A stretch of 64,000 nt of DNA, from NCBI RefSeq assembly GCF_011801145.1, contig NZ_CP046172.1, positions 8,184,001 to 8,248,000 on the forward strand, in the 5' to 3' direction. The notes under the pieces are model-generated. The model made no database searches, was not told where the DNA came from, and was given only the letters and a program-made list of their open reading frames with translations. This DNA is from Nocardia arthritidis (GTDB lineage Bacteria > Actinomycetota > Actinomycetes > Mycobacteriales > Mycobacteriaceae). Every line of letters starts with the position of its first letter. The stretch's first letter is position 1. Shown here piece by piece: positions 1 to 8,896 of the stretch. The translations under genes and the position numbers were made by a program.

Positions 1-194
1 AGCTCGTCGCTCTCCTCGGGATCGACCCGGACCAGCAAGCCGCCCTCGCGGTTGGCTGCCACCGCCATATTGCCGCCGACCAGGAAGGACAGCCCACCGA
101 ACATCTTCTTCTCGGTCAGATCGGGTTCGGGCTCGATGAGCTCCCTGATCCGATCGGCCAGCTCTGTGTCGTATGCCACGTCCGCATTGTCCAC
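1..194 (-). CDS. TfoX/Sxy N-terminal domain family protein (partial, 3' end outside window)
   Basis: The first 64 or so residues are visible and the gene runs off the left edge. They match the TfoX/Sxy N-terminal domain: after the start comes ADRIRELIE, then the family core KKMFGGLSFLVGGNMAVA. TfoX N-domain proteins are small. In proteobacteria Sxy promotes competence gene expression, but the role of actinobacterial homologues is unknown. The chosen start is GTG at 194, 16 nt after the stop of the esterase gene. No strong ribosome binding site is seen, so the start is tentative. It is the last visible gene of the minus-strand run that includes the NRPS, and may be co-transcribed or simply follow it. 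Confidence 0.75.
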   Translation of the reverse strand, partial: MDNADVAYDTELADRIRELIEPEPDLTEKKMFGGLSFLVGGNMAVAANREGGLLVRVDPEESDE

Positions 195-210
195 CCGGGT
201 ACCGACATGC

Positions 211-1191
211 TCACACCCCGAGTGCGGCGGCGAACATCGGCCACGACTGGTGCACGTCGTCCTGCCAGTAGGACCAGGCGTGCGTGCCCGCCGGGCGCAG
301 ATTCACCGCCGCCGGGATGCCGAGCGCGGCGAGCTGGTCGAGCAGCGGACGGGTGCAGGCGGCCACCACCGTCTCCATCGCCCCGCCGACCATCACCCGG
401 TCCAGCAGCCGCCCCGGATTGCCATCGATACCGGGATCGGTGAGCGTCTCGTGCGGGCCCGGCGCACCGTTCCCGGCCGAAATATAAAGGGCCACACCGC
501 GTAACCGATCGGCATGCAGGGTCGGATCATGTTCGGCCCACGCCGGATTGGTCGGATCGCCCCACATATTCCCCGCATCGGCGCCGAAGGTGGCCAGCTG
601 CGTGTACACCAGGGCGCGCGCCAGCGGATCGGTGGTGCGCGCGCAGCCGCTGTACGCCCCGACAGCTCGGTAGAGTCCGGGCGCCCCGATCGCCAGATCG
701 AGTGCGGAGGTGGCCGACATCGACAGTCCCGCAACGGCATTGCGTCCGGTCATCTGGAAACGGGCATCCAGCAGCGGCGGCAGCTCCCGGCTGAGGAAGG
801 TGGCCCACCGGTTGCGGCCGAGCACCGGATCGTCGCGCAGCCAATCGGTGTAGAAACTGGCCCGCCCGCCCATCGGCACGATCACGTTGACCGGTTTGTC
901 GGCGAAGAAGTTCACGACATCGGTGCGGGTGGTCCACGGACCGCCGTCCTCGCCGCCGTCCACCGCGTTCAACAGGTACAGCGCGGGCGCCGACCCGTCG
1001 GGATGCGAAACCCACAGCGTGATCGGACGATTCATCGCGGCCGAATACACCACCACCTCGAATTGTCTGCCGCCCAACGGCCGTACGTCGAGTATGCGTG
1101 AATCCCCTTGATCGGCCGAGGCTCCGGTGACCGGAAGACAAACCAGGCAGACGATCAGGACCAAGCAGCGCAGCAGCCTGCGTATTCTCAC
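211..1191 (-). CDS. Exported antigen-85-like alpha/beta hydrolase (mycolyltransferase-type esterase)
   Basis: A 326-residue protein with an N-terminal signal peptide (basic start, then LLRCLVLIVCLVCLPVTGASA) and an esterase-D/antigen-85 type alpha/beta hydrolase body. The nucleophile elbow reads VAGLSMSA and the C-terminal HAWSYWQ segment supplies the likely catalytic histidine. Antigen 85 proteins are secreted mycolyltransferases, but an ordinary secreted esterase cannot be excluded. The reading frame stays open further upstream to 1257. I prefer GTG at 1191 because a GGAGGG site lies just before it and the signal peptide then begins correctly. It lies 16 nt after the DUF6875-like gene, so it is probably in the NRPS operon. 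Confidence 0.85.
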   Translation of the reverse strand: MRIRRLLRCLVLIVCLVCLPVTGASADQGDSRILDVRPLGGRQFEVVVYSAAMNRPITLWVSHPDGSAPALYLLNAVDGGEDGGPWTTRTDVVNFFADKPVNVIVPMGGRASFYTDWLRDDPVLGRNRWATFLSRELPPLLDARFQMTGRNAVAGLSMSATSALDLAIGAPGLYRAVGAYSGCARTTDPLARALVYTQLATFGADAGNMWGDPTNPAWAEHDPTLHADRLRGVALYISAGNGAPGPHETLTDPGIDGNPGRLLDRVMVGGAMETVVAACTRPLLDQLAALGIPAAVNLRPAGTHAWSYWQDDVHQSWPMFAAALGV

Positions 1192-1207
1192 GATTCCCTC
1201 CGGGTGG

Positions 1208-1906
1208 TCATCGGGCGTGTTCTCCTGGCGCGTGTACCCGCAAATCGGTGATCGCATCGGCCGCCGGTCCGTCGACCCGCATTCGTTCGGCGATGGTGCG
1301 ACGCAGGTTACGCGGCAGCTCGGGCGCGATACTGGACAGGTACGCGTACAGCCATTCGCTGCGGCCGACGAGGAACGGGAAGTCGGTGTTCATCATCTTC
1401 CGGATCACCAGCATCGGCACCGGCGCGTCCAAGGGGTGAAAGTCCTTGTTCCACAGGCCGGGAACGGCACAGCCCGGATAGAACTGGCCGAGCATCAGCC
1501 CTTGTTCGACGACGCCGGACTTGCGCGCGGCATGCACCGAATCGACGAGGTGCAGCCGGGTGAGGCCGGGAAACAGCGTGAGCGAGCAGAGCCGCGGATC
1601 CGGATCGGCCGCGCGCATGGCGCGGTAGATCTCGATGGCGTCGTCCACCGCATCGGTCATCCGAGGCACCGTCAGCTCATCCCCGCCCGGCACCACGGCG
1701 GCCCACAGCGTATGCCGCTTGATCGATTGGCGCACAAAGGGACACACCGGACCGTCCCGGCCGAGGTCGGGGTGCGGGCGGGTCAGATAGCCGTCGATCC
1801 ACGCGGTGAGTCCGGCGACCTCCGGATGCCCGTGATCCCATATATCGCGCCATTCGAGCCCGGTGCGGGTGCCGACGCTCGGAAACATGTTGCGAGAGTT
1901 CACCAT
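1208..1906 (-). CDS. Conserved protein of unknown function, NRPS-coupled (resembles DUF6875)
   Basis: A 232-residue soluble protein with no signal peptide or membrane segment. Landmarks are GPVCPFV near residue 53, the LMLGQFYPGC segment in the middle and MLVIRKMMNTDFPFLVG later. I associate this pattern with the uncharacterised DUF6875 family, by memory only. Its ATG overlaps the NRPS stop codon in ATGGTGA, a typical arrangement for translational coupling, so the two proteins are probably made in fixed ratio. The conserved Cys and the coupling suggest a tailoring or accessory role on the NRPS product, but no reaction can be assigned. Confidence 0.7.
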   Translation of the reverse strand: MVNSRNMFPSVGTRTGLEWRDIWDHGHPEVAGLTAWIDGYLTRPHPDLGRDGPVCPFVRQSIKRHTLWAAVVPGGDELTVPRMTDAVDDAIEIYRAMRAADPDPRLCSLTLFPGLTRLHLVDSVHAARKSGVVEQGLMLGQFYPGCAVPGLWNKDFHPLDAPVPMLVIRKMMNTDFPFLVGRSEWLYAYLSSIAPELPRNLRRTIAERMRVDGPAADAITDLRVHAPGEHAR

Positions 1907-4900
1907 CCGCTCCTCACCGGCGCGGCCGAACGCGCGAGGTGCGCGGCCAGGATCGGTCCGATGACGGCGACCACGTCGGAGTTGGTGAGCTGTGCATGGG
2001 TCGCGTCCACGCGGTGCTCGATCAGTTCGCCGGTGACATACGGCCGCCAGATCCTGACATCGAGCAGTTCGGTCATGCCGCGCGTCGCGCAGAAGTAGAG
2101 CAGATCGCCGTCGAAGACGCCGGGCCGGTAACCGTGGGAGAGGCCGACACCGTCGACGTAGCCGCGGTGCAGCCGCGCCAGCTGATCCGCGGTCAGGCCG
2201 GTGCCGAAAGACGCTCCGGCGGCGGCTAATTCGGCCGCCGCCTCGGCGGCGGTGAGATCGGGCAGCGCATCGGCGTCGACGGGCTCGTCACCGAGCAGAT
2301 GGGTGAGCAGATCGCGCATGCGCGGTGCGGGCGGCGGTTCCGCGCCATCGGGGATCACGACGCTGTCCAGCATCGCCAGCAGCGCGACCGCCGCGCCCAT
2401 GGCACGCAGTCGGACCGCGACGGCGTGTGCGATCTGTCCGCCCAGCGACCAGCCGAGCAGGTGGTACGGCCCGTCGGGTTGCACCCGAATCATTTCCCGC
2501 ACATAGGCATCCGCGAGATCGTCGATGGTGGTGACGGCGGGCACCGGACCGGTCAGCGCGGGCGCCTGCAGGCCGTACACGGGCCGGTCGGTGATGTACC
2601 TGGCCAGCCCGGCGTAACACCAGGCGAGCGGGACGGCGGAGTGCACGCAGAACAGCGGCGGCTGAAATCCACTGCGCCGCAGGGGCAGAAGTATGCCGAG
2701 CGCGTCGTCGGCGGCATCCACGCCGTCGTAGGTGGCGATCCGGTCGGCGAGCGCCCGCACGGTCGGCGCGGTGTAGATCCAGCGCACGGTGACCGGGACG
2801 CCGGACGCCGCGGCCAACTCCGCCGAAACCGCGACGCCGAGCAGCGAATTGCCACCGAGCTCGAAGAAGTCGTCGTCGAGGCCCGCCCGCTGCTCGGTCG
2901 CCCGCGCGAAATGATCGGCCACCAGCCGCTCCAGCGCCGATCCGGGCTCCCGGTAGACGCGGGCCCGCACCACGGGTGCGGGCAAGGCGGCGCGGTCGAG
3001 TTTTCCGTTGGGCGACAACGGCAATCGATCCAGCTCGACCAGCGCGGCGGGCACCGATGCCGCGGGCAGCACATCCCGCACCCGGCGCAGCGTTTCCGCC
3101 GGTTCGAACGAAAACCCCTCGGCTGCGACGACATAGCCGATGAGTCTGGCCTCGGGACGACCCGCGTCGGCGACCGTGACCGCCGCCGCCGCGATCTCCG
3201 GACCTGCCGTCAACGCCGCCTCCACCTCGGCGAGTTCGATCCGCCGCCCGCGCACCGCGACCTGCGCGTCGGCGCGGCCGAGGAAGTCGAATTCGCCGTC
3301 GGCGCGGGTGGCCACGAGATCGCCGGTGCGGTAAAGGCGTTCGCCGGTGCCCGCCGGATCGGCGACGAATCGGACCGCGGTGAGCGCCGGGGCGCGATGG
3401 TAGCCCCGCGCGACACCGGGCCCACCGATATAGAGCTCACCGCGGCCACCGAGCGGCGTCGGCCGCAGGCGCGGGTCGAGCAGCATGGTGCGCACGCCGG
3501 GCAGGGCCGGGCCGATGGTCACCGGGCCGTCCGGCGTCATCGCGCCGGTTTGCGTTGCCATGATGGTGGTTTCGGTCGGACCGTAGCCATTGCACAGCCG
3601 CACGTGCGGGGCCCACCGCCGGACCAGCTCGGCGGGGCAGGCCTCGCCGCCGACCACGACGAGTTCCAACCCCGGCACCTCGTCCGGGGCGAGCGTCGCG
3701 AGCACGGCGGGTGTGGTGAGGAAGTGGGTGATCGCGTAATCCCGGATCAGCCCGGACAATTCGCTGCCGGCGACAATCCTCGGCGGTTCCACCACCAACC
3801 GCGCACCGGCCGCGAACGCACCGAGCAATTCGAGCAGGTGCGCATCGAACGACGGCGAATGGGCATGTAGCACAACCGAATCCGGATGCAACCGATAGTG
3901 CTCGACCAGATGATCGGTGAGTGCGCCGAGCCCGCGGTGGGTCACCGTGACACCCTTGGGTTTCCCGGTGGTTCCCGAGGTGTAGATCAGGTACGCCGGA
4001 TGGTCGGCGCGCAATGGGCGCAGGCGATCCCCGTCCTCGATCGGATCCCCGGAGCGATCGGGCGCGGGCCGGTCGATGGTCAACCATGCGACGCCCGAGC
4101 CGTTCGCACCACCATCCACTGTGACGGCACAGGCGACCTCGATCGGACGCAGACGCGACGACCCGTAGGGCAACTCGCCCAGTAATCCGGCGGATGTGAT
4201 CCCGAGGCGGGCACCGGAATCGGTGAACACCGCGCCGAAACGCAGCGGCGGATCGGCCGGATCGATGGGTACGAAGCACGCGCCCGTCTTCGCCACCGAC
4301 CACAGCGCGAGCACCGATTCCAGCGAACGCGGCACCGCGACGACGACGCACTCCCCCGGCCCGGCCCCGTGCGCGATGAGTTCCCGTGCCCACCGCGACG
4401 AGGCCCGGTCCAGTTCCCGATAGGTCATGGTGCGCGAACCATCCTGGATCGCAACGGCATTCGGCATCATGCCCGCGCGCAAAAGATCGGGCAGCAGACG
4501 GAAACTGCCGATGTGGTGCGGAGCAAGCGGATACGCGACCGGCTCATCCAATGCCCTTACCGGACAATCCGATTCGGCCGCCAGGAACCGGCCGAAGAAG
4601 TCCAGGAAGAGCCGATGCTGCCAGGCAAGGGTATCGCGGTGGTAGCGCGCCGGATTGGCCTGGAAGTCGATTCGGGCCAGCCGCTCGTCCGGGCCGAGCT
4701 GATACCCGTTGACCAGCAGATCCTCCACCGGTCCGAGCGAAAGCAGGTGCACCGCACCGTGTACCGGGCCGAGCCGCAGCGGTTCGACGAAGCCGAGCAC
4801 GTTCACCACCGGCCCGAATCCGCCGCGCACCGGCTGTAGTTCACCGCGGTCGCGCTGAATGTCCTCGTACCGGTAGCGCTGATGGCGCAGCGCGCCGATG

Positions 4901-5853
4901 ACCCGCAACCGGACCTGAGCGAGCGCCGCGCCGACCGTGCCGGTCCCGACGCCGGAAAGCCGCAGCGGCACCACATTCGAGATCGATCCGGCCGAGCGCC
5001 GCAGTGCCGCGGTCGGCCGAGCGGTGACCGGGAGGCTGAGCACGATGTCGTCGGCGCCGGTCATCCTGGCCAGGAAGCAGGCGAAGGCGGCGACCGTGAG
5101 TTCGGGGAAGGTGGCGTTATGCCTGGCCTTGGCGGCGACAAGGCGCTGCGCGGCGGTCTCGTCCAGCACCCCGCTCACCTGCAGCGGATGCGGTTGCGGC
5201 GCCGCGGGTTGGCCGGCCAGACTCACCGGATCACCAAGTCCGGCAACCTGTTCCAGCCAGTAGGCGCGGTCCGCGGCGGACCGTGCCGAACCCTGGTAGG
5301 CCTGTTCGTAGTCGAGTAGTTCCGGCACCGACAGGGCACCGCATTTCGGCTCGGGCAGCCCGCCCGCGGCCCGGTACAGCTCGCCGATCCGCCGCAGCAC
5401 CGCCGCCGCGCCGACACCGTCGAGCACGATGTGGTGGCTGCGCAGATACAGCAGATGATGGTCGGGCCCGATCCGGTACACCGTCGCGACGGTGAGCGCG
5501 TCGGCCAGCGGATCGAGCGGCGCGCCGTAGTCGTCGGCCATATAGGCGAGCGCCGCGGCGATCGGATCCGGCCCGTCCGGCTCGACGAATCGGACCGGCA
5601 GTTCGGCGGCGGTGTCCACATACTGGCGCGGCTGTCCGTCCACCACCCGGAACCGCACATGCGGCGATTGCAGTTCGCGCGCCGCGCGCCGCGCACACCG
5701 CCTGGTCAGCTCGATATCGACGCGACCACGCATCTCCAGATACATGGCCACGGTCAGCGGCACCGTCGGAAACAGTTGCTGCGCAACCCACCACCGTAGC
5801 TGAGCCGTCGACAGTGGATGCAGCGTCACGCCGCCGTCGGCTGCCGTCAACAC
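1900..5853 (-). CDS. Single-module nonribosomal peptide synthetase (C-A-T-TE)
   Basis: This 1317-residue protein carries one complete module. The condensation domain has HHIVLDG near residue 141. The adenylation domain has YTSGTTGKPKG (about 620), NGYGPTE (about 755), YRTGDL (about 840) and the A10 lysine in NGKLDR (about 947). The thiolation domain has FFELGGNSL (about 995), whose Ser takes phosphopantetheine. The terminal thioesterase has the GWSLGG elbow (about 1133) and a late His in DATHAQ. The layout is EntF-like. An N-terminal C domain without a loading module implies that an acyl or aminoacyl group comes from a separate carrier. A GTG start at 5853 or TTG at 5850 follows a GGGAGG site. 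All catalytic motifs are intact, and the product is unknown. Confidence 0.95.
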   Translation of the reverse strand: MLTAADGGVTLHPLSTAQLRWWVAQQLFPTVPLTVAMYLEMRGRVDIELTRRCARRAARELQSPHVRFRVVDGQPRQYVDTAAELPVRFVEPDGPDPIAAALAYMADDYGAPLDPLADALTVATVYRIGPDHHLLYLRSHHIVLDGVGAAAVLRRIGELYRAAGGLPEPKCGALSVPELLDYEQAYQGSARSAADRAYWLEQVAGLGDPVSLAGQPAAPQPHPLQVSGVLDETAAQRLVAAKARHNATFPELTVAAFACFLARMTGADDIVLSLPVTARPTAALRRSAGSISNVVPLRLSGVGTGTVGAALAQVRLRVIGALRHQRYRYEDIQRDRGELQPVRGGFGPVVNVLGFVEPLRLGPVHGAVHLLSLGPVEDLLVNGYQLGPDERLARIDFQANPARYHRDTLAWQHRLFLDFFGRFLAAESDCPVRALDEPVAYPLAPHHIGSFRLLPDLLRAGMMPNAVAIQDGSRTMTYRELDRASSRWARELIAHGAGPGECVVVAVPRSLESVLALWSVAKTGACFVPIDPADPPLRFGAVFTDSGARLGITSAGLLGELPYGSSRLRPIEVACAVTVDGGANGSGVAWLTIDRPAPDRSGDPIEDGDRLRPLRADHPAYLIYTSGTTGKPKGVTVTHRGLGALTDHLVEHYRLHPDSVVLHAHSPSFDAHLLELLGAFAAGARLVVEPPRIVAGSELSGLIRDYAITHFLTTPAVLATLAPDEVPGLELVVVGGEACPAELVRRWAPHVRLCNGYGPTETTIMATQTGAMTPDGPVTIGPALPGVRTMLLDPRLRPTPLGGRGELYIGGPGVARGYHRAPALTAVRFVADPAGTGERLYRTGDLVATRADGEFDFLGRADAQVAVRGRRIELAEVEAALTAGPEIAAAAVTVADAGRPEARLIGYVVAAEGFSFEPAETLRRVRDVLPAASVPAALVELDRLPLSPNGKLDRAALPAPVVRARVYREPGSALERLVADHFARATEQRAGLDDDFFELGGNSLLGVAVSAELAAASGVPVTVRWIYTAPTVRALADRIATYDGVDAADDALGILLPLRRSGFQPPLFCVHSAVPLAWCYAGLARYITDRPVYGLQAPALTGPVPAVTTIDDLADAYVREMIRVQPDGPYHLLGWSLGGQIAHAVAVRLRAMGAAVALLAMLDSVVIPDGAEPPPAPRMRDLLTHLLGDEPVDADALPDLTAAEAAAELAAAGASFGTGLTADQLARLHRGYVDGVGLSHGYRPGVFDGDLLYFCATRGMTELLDVRIWRPYVTGELIEHRVDATHAQLTNSDVVAVIGPILAAHLARSAAPVRSGW

Positions 5854-5936
5854 ACCTCCCAGGCCTGCTGGATACCCCCGGCTAAAACTACGGCATCCCT
5901 GGCCTACCTGGCGTTATTCCGGAGTGCGCGTCGGGA

Positions 5937-6632
5937 TCAACCGCCGAGACCGACGGGCCTGATCACCATCGTATTCACATCGACACCCTCTGGTTGGGCG
6001 ATTGCCCAGGAGACCGCGTCGGCGATATTCTCCGGCCGCAGCGCCAACGGCGGCGCGCCCTGGGGCCGCTGGTCGAAGAACGGCGTGTCCACCGGGCCCG
6101 GCGCGATCAGCGTGACACCGATACCGTCACCGGTCACCAACTGCCTGGTGTTCTCGGCCAGCGCGGTCACCGCCCATTTGGTCACCGAATACATATTGCC
6201 CGGCGAATTCCGGAATCCCGCAACGCTTCCCAGCAATACGATCCGTCCGCGACTGTCCCGCAGCGCGGGTAGCGCGGCCTTGACCAGCAGCGCGGGCCCG
6301 AGCACATTCGTCAGCACCATCTCGCGCAGCCGGTCCGGGTCCGCGTCGGCGATGGTGTCGTGACTGGAGAATCCGGCGCTCGCGATCACGCAGTCGAGCC
6401 GCCCGAATCGGCGCACCGTCTCCTGCACCGCCGCGGCCATCGCCGGATAATCGGTGGCATCGCCGGTGATCGCCAATACTTCGTCGGGCGCGTCGAGCCC
6501 GGCGGTGAACCGGGCCAGCCGGTCCGCATCGCGTCCGACAACCGCCACCCGATGCCCGGCCGCCAGCAGCTTTCGAGTGGTCTGCGCACCGATGCCGCTC
6601 GACCCGCCGGTGATCAGCGCAACCCGATCCAT
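5937..6632 (-). CDS. Short-chain dehydrogenase/reductase (SDR)
   Basis: A 231-residue classical SDR. It has the nucleotide-binding TGGSSGIG at residues 8-15, an NVLGP segment, the catalytic Ser in LLGSVAG and the YSVTK active-site pair around residue 150. An Arg in VVGRDAD after the second beta strand suggests NADP(H) preference. An AGGAGAG site precedes the ATG. It lies 38 nt after the exporter gene and 83 nt before the NRPS, on the same strand, so it may supply or reduce a building block or product. A substrate cannot be read from the sequence. Confidence 0.88.
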   Translation of the reverse strand: MDRVALITGGSSGIGAQTTRKLLAAGHRVAVVGRDADRLARFTAGLDAPDEVLAITGDATDYPAMAAAVQETVRRFGRLDCVIASAGFSSHDTIADADPDRLREMVLTNVLGPALLVKAALPALRDSRGRIVLLGSVAGFRNSPGNMYSVTKWAVTALAENTRQLVTGDGIGVTLIAPGPVDTPFFDQRPQGAPPLALRPENIADAVSWAIAQPEGVDVNTMVIRPVGLGG

Positions 6633-6639
6633 TTCTCTC

Positions 6640-6653
6640 CTAATTATAGTTAG
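6640..6653. promoter_or_regulatory. AT-rich palindrome between exporter and SDR genes
   Basis: CTAATTATAGTTAG is a nearly perfect 14-bp inverted repeat in an unusually AT-rich patch of the 38-nt gap. It overlaps the ribosome-binding region of the SDR gene. It could be a regulator operator or part of an internal promoter for the SDR-NRPS part of the operon. Confidence 0.35.
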
Positions 6654-6670
6654 AACCCTAATATTGAACC

Positions 6671-8137
6671 CTAGTCCGGCGCGACGATCCCCGCCAGCGT
6701 TGCGCCCGAATCCGGGCGTGCGGCTCGCCGCTCCAACACCGCCATGACGATGGTCGGCAGGGTGGCCAGGACGGCGGCGGCGAGTACCCAGGCGAAGGTG
6801 ACACCGAAGGCAGCGGCCTGATCGGCAGGTTGAATTCCTTTGTCGCGCAGGCTTTTATCGAGAATGATGACGAATACGGCGGTGCCGATCGAGCCGCCGA
6901 GCCGCTGCATGATGTTGAGTTGCGGTGTGGCATCGCTGATTTTCTCCGGACGCAGGGTACCCAGCGCGACCGTCATCGCGGGCATCACGGCCAATCCGAT
7001 TCCGGCGCCGCGCACCACCATGGCGGCGGCGAGCACCCAGTAGGGCATATCGGCGGTGATCAGCATGAACGGTAGCGTGGCGATGATGCCGATTACGCTG
7101 CCCAGCACGCAGATTCGGCTACCGATCCGGTCGAAGACGCGGCTCGACACCGCCATCGCCACCGCGGCGCCGATGCCCTGCGGCGCGAGCATCATGCCGG
7201 TATGCGCGGCATCCTGATGACGGACGAGCTGAAAATACAAGGGCAGCAACACCATCGCACCGAAGGTGGCCGCGCCGAAAATAAAGGTGGCGATCGAGGC
7301 GGAGCTGAACAGCGCATCCCGATAGAGCCGGACATCGAGCACCGGATGCGCCACCCGCAGCGAGCGCAGCACGAATGCCGCGAGCGCGACTATTCCGACG
7401 GCCCCCGTAATAAGCACCCGCGGTGCCGAGATCCCCAGCGAACCGGCCTCGGCCAGTGCGTAAGTCAGGCAGGCCATGCCGAGCGAGGCCAGCGCCAGCC
7501 CGAAAACATCGAGCGGACCGGCCGATTCGGCGCGTTCGTCGGCGGGCAGCAACCGCAGGGCCAGTAGCAGCCCGACCAGGCCCAGCGGCACGTTGATCAG
7601 GAAGATCCACTGCCAGCCGACGTTCTCCAGCAGCAGACCGCCGATCGTCGGACCGACGACGGGGGTCAGCACCATCGGAATCCCAACGGCCGCCATAACT
7701 CTCGCCAATCCGCGTTGACCGGCGGCGGTCACCAGGATCATCTGGCCGGCGGGAACCATGACACCGCCGCCGATCCCCTGGAACACCCGGGCGGCGATCA
7801 GCTCGCCGACACCGCCGGACAACCCACAGGCGACCGAGGCGATGACGAACACCAAAAGGGAAACCAGATAGAGCCGTTTGGCGCCGATCCGCCGCACGGC
7901 CCAACCGGTGACCGGCAGGACCGCGGCCTGGGCGAGCAGGTAGACGGTGACCACCCATTGGATGGCGTCGAGCGAACTGTCCAGCGTGCCGGACAGCGAC
8001 TTCAGCGCGACATTGACGACGGTGGCATCGAGGAAGGCGAGGATCGCGCCGATCAGCACGACCACGACGGCCTTGCGTGCCCGCGGTGTGAGCCCCGGCC
8101 GTTCGGAGGCGTCTTCGGAGAGGTTCGAGATTGTCAC
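6671..8137 (-). CDS. DHA2-family (EmrB/QacA-type) MFS drug exporter, 14 TM segments
   Basis: This 488-residue integral membrane protein has the 14-helix pattern of DHA2 drug:H+ antiporters. It begins with the first helix AVVVVLIGAILAFLDATVVNVAL, whose LDxTxVNVAL motif is typical of DHA2. Motif A (GWAVRRIGAKRLY) and antiporter motif C (GPTIGG) follow. It exports hydrophobic drugs or endogenous metabolites. It is divergent from a TetR regulator and heads the NRPS-containing run, so it is a natural candidate exporter or self-resistance protein for that product. The GTG start at 8137 is poorly supported because a GAGG lies directly against it. Confidence 0.92.
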   Translation of the reverse strand: MTISNLSEDASERPGLTPRARKAVVVVLIGAILAFLDATVVNVALKSLSGTLDSSLDAIQWVVTVYLLAQAAVLPVTGWAVRRIGAKRLYLVSLLVFVIASVACGLSGGVGELIAARVFQGIGGGVMVPAGQMILVTAAGQRGLARVMAAVGIPMVLTPVVGPTIGGLLLENVGWQWIFLINVPLGLVGLLLALRLLPADERAESAGPLDVFGLALASLGMACLTYALAEAGSLGISAPRVLITGAVGIVALAAFVLRSLRVAHPVLDVRLYRDALFSSASIATFIFGAATFGAMVLLPLYFQLVRHQDAAHTGMMLAPQGIGAAVAMAVSSRVFDRIGSRICVLGSVIGIIATLPFMLITADMPYWVLAAAMVVRGAGIGLAVMPAMTVALGTLRPEKISDATPQLNIMQRLGGSIGTAVFVIILDKSLRDKGIQPADQAAAFGVTFAWVLAAAVLATLPTIVMAVLERRAARPDSGATLAGIVAPD

Positions 8138-8192
8138 CTCGGAAGTGTCATCCCGTCGGAATATTGTGTCAACCCACGAGATGATTAAACCA

Positions 8193-8220
8193 ACTCGCCG
8201 GTCAGTAGGTGCGGTATCAT
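8193..8220 (+). promoter_or_regulatory. Palindromic operator plus -10 box for the TetR gene
   Basis: ACTCGCCGGTCAGT (8193-8206) is a palindrome with ACT/AGT ends and a CCGG core. TATCAT (8215-8220) is a good -10 hexamer placed exactly 12 to 7 bases before the ATG at 8227, which implies a leaderless TetR mRNA. The palindrome would cover the -35 to -20 region, as expected for autorepression, and could also repress the divergent exporter/NRPS run. Confidence 0.5.
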
Positions 8221-8226
8221 CGCCGC

Positions 8227-8889
8227 ATGACGTCCGAATCCGGTACCAAGCAGGGACCGCGCCGCTCCCCCAACGCCGAGGAGCGCAAACGCGACGCCGA
8301 ACGCTCCAGGCAGGCGCTGCTGAGCGCGGCGTTGGACGAGTTCTCCGAGAAGGGATTCGACCGCGCGCGCATTCAGGACATCGCGGACCGGGCCGGCCTG
8401 AACAAACAGCTCATCGGCTACTACTTCGGCGGAAAAGAGGGTCTGTACCGGGAGATTCAGCGTGGTTGGCGCGAGAGCGAGGCCGATTTCGCCGATCCGG
8501 CGCTACCGCTCGAAGAGGTGGTCGACCGATACCTGCGCGCCGGGCTCGCCGACCCGCGCGCGGCCCGGCTCACCGCATGGCGCGGCCTGACCGCCGCCGA
8601 CGCCGAATCCGATCTCGCCGAGGAGGCCCGGTCCGACCTGGCGAACCTGCACAGGGCCAAGGAGCGCGGCGAGATCGCGGCGGAACTCGACCCGGCATTC
8701 ATCCGAATAGTGCTGACGGCCATCGTGATGGCGCCCGCGGTACTGCCCGGCACCATCCTCGGAATGACCGGAATACGGCCGGGCACACCGGAATTCGAGG
8801 ACTACTACCGCACCCAGTTGCGCGGGCTCATGCGCCGGATCGCCGACGGTTCGGTCGATTTTCGACCGGGCGGCGAGCCCGTGGAGTAG
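8227..8889 (+). CDS. TetR/AcrR-family transcriptional repressor
   Basis: A 220-residue regulator with the TetR N-terminal HTH at about residues 20-65 (ALDEFSEKGFDRARIQDIADRAG, recognition helix NKQLIGYYFGGKEGLY). The C-terminal ligand domain is helical. The ATG at 8227 is preferred over an in-frame GTG at 8209 because a TATCAT box sits at leaderless distance. It is divergent from the DHA2 exporter over a short shared promoter, the classic arrangement for a drug-responsive repressor of an efflux gene. It probably controls the exporter and perhaps the whole NRPS run. Confidence 0.9.
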   Translation: MTSESGTKQGPRRSPNAEERKRDAERSRQALLSAALDEFSEKGFDRARIQDIADRAGLNKQLIGYYFGGKEGLYREIQRGWRESEADFADPALPLEEVVDRYLRAGLADPRAARLTAWRGLTAADAESDLAEEARSDLANLHRAKERGEIAAELDPAFIRIVLTAIVMAPAVLPGTILGMTGIRPGTPEFEDYYRTQLRGLMRRIADGSVDFRPGGEPVE

Positions 8890-8896
8890 GACGGGA

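Noticed and set aside
2299..3870. Plus-strand 523-codon frame inside the NRPS
   Set aside because: The composition is biased and no domain is seen. It is antisense to the adenylation domain.
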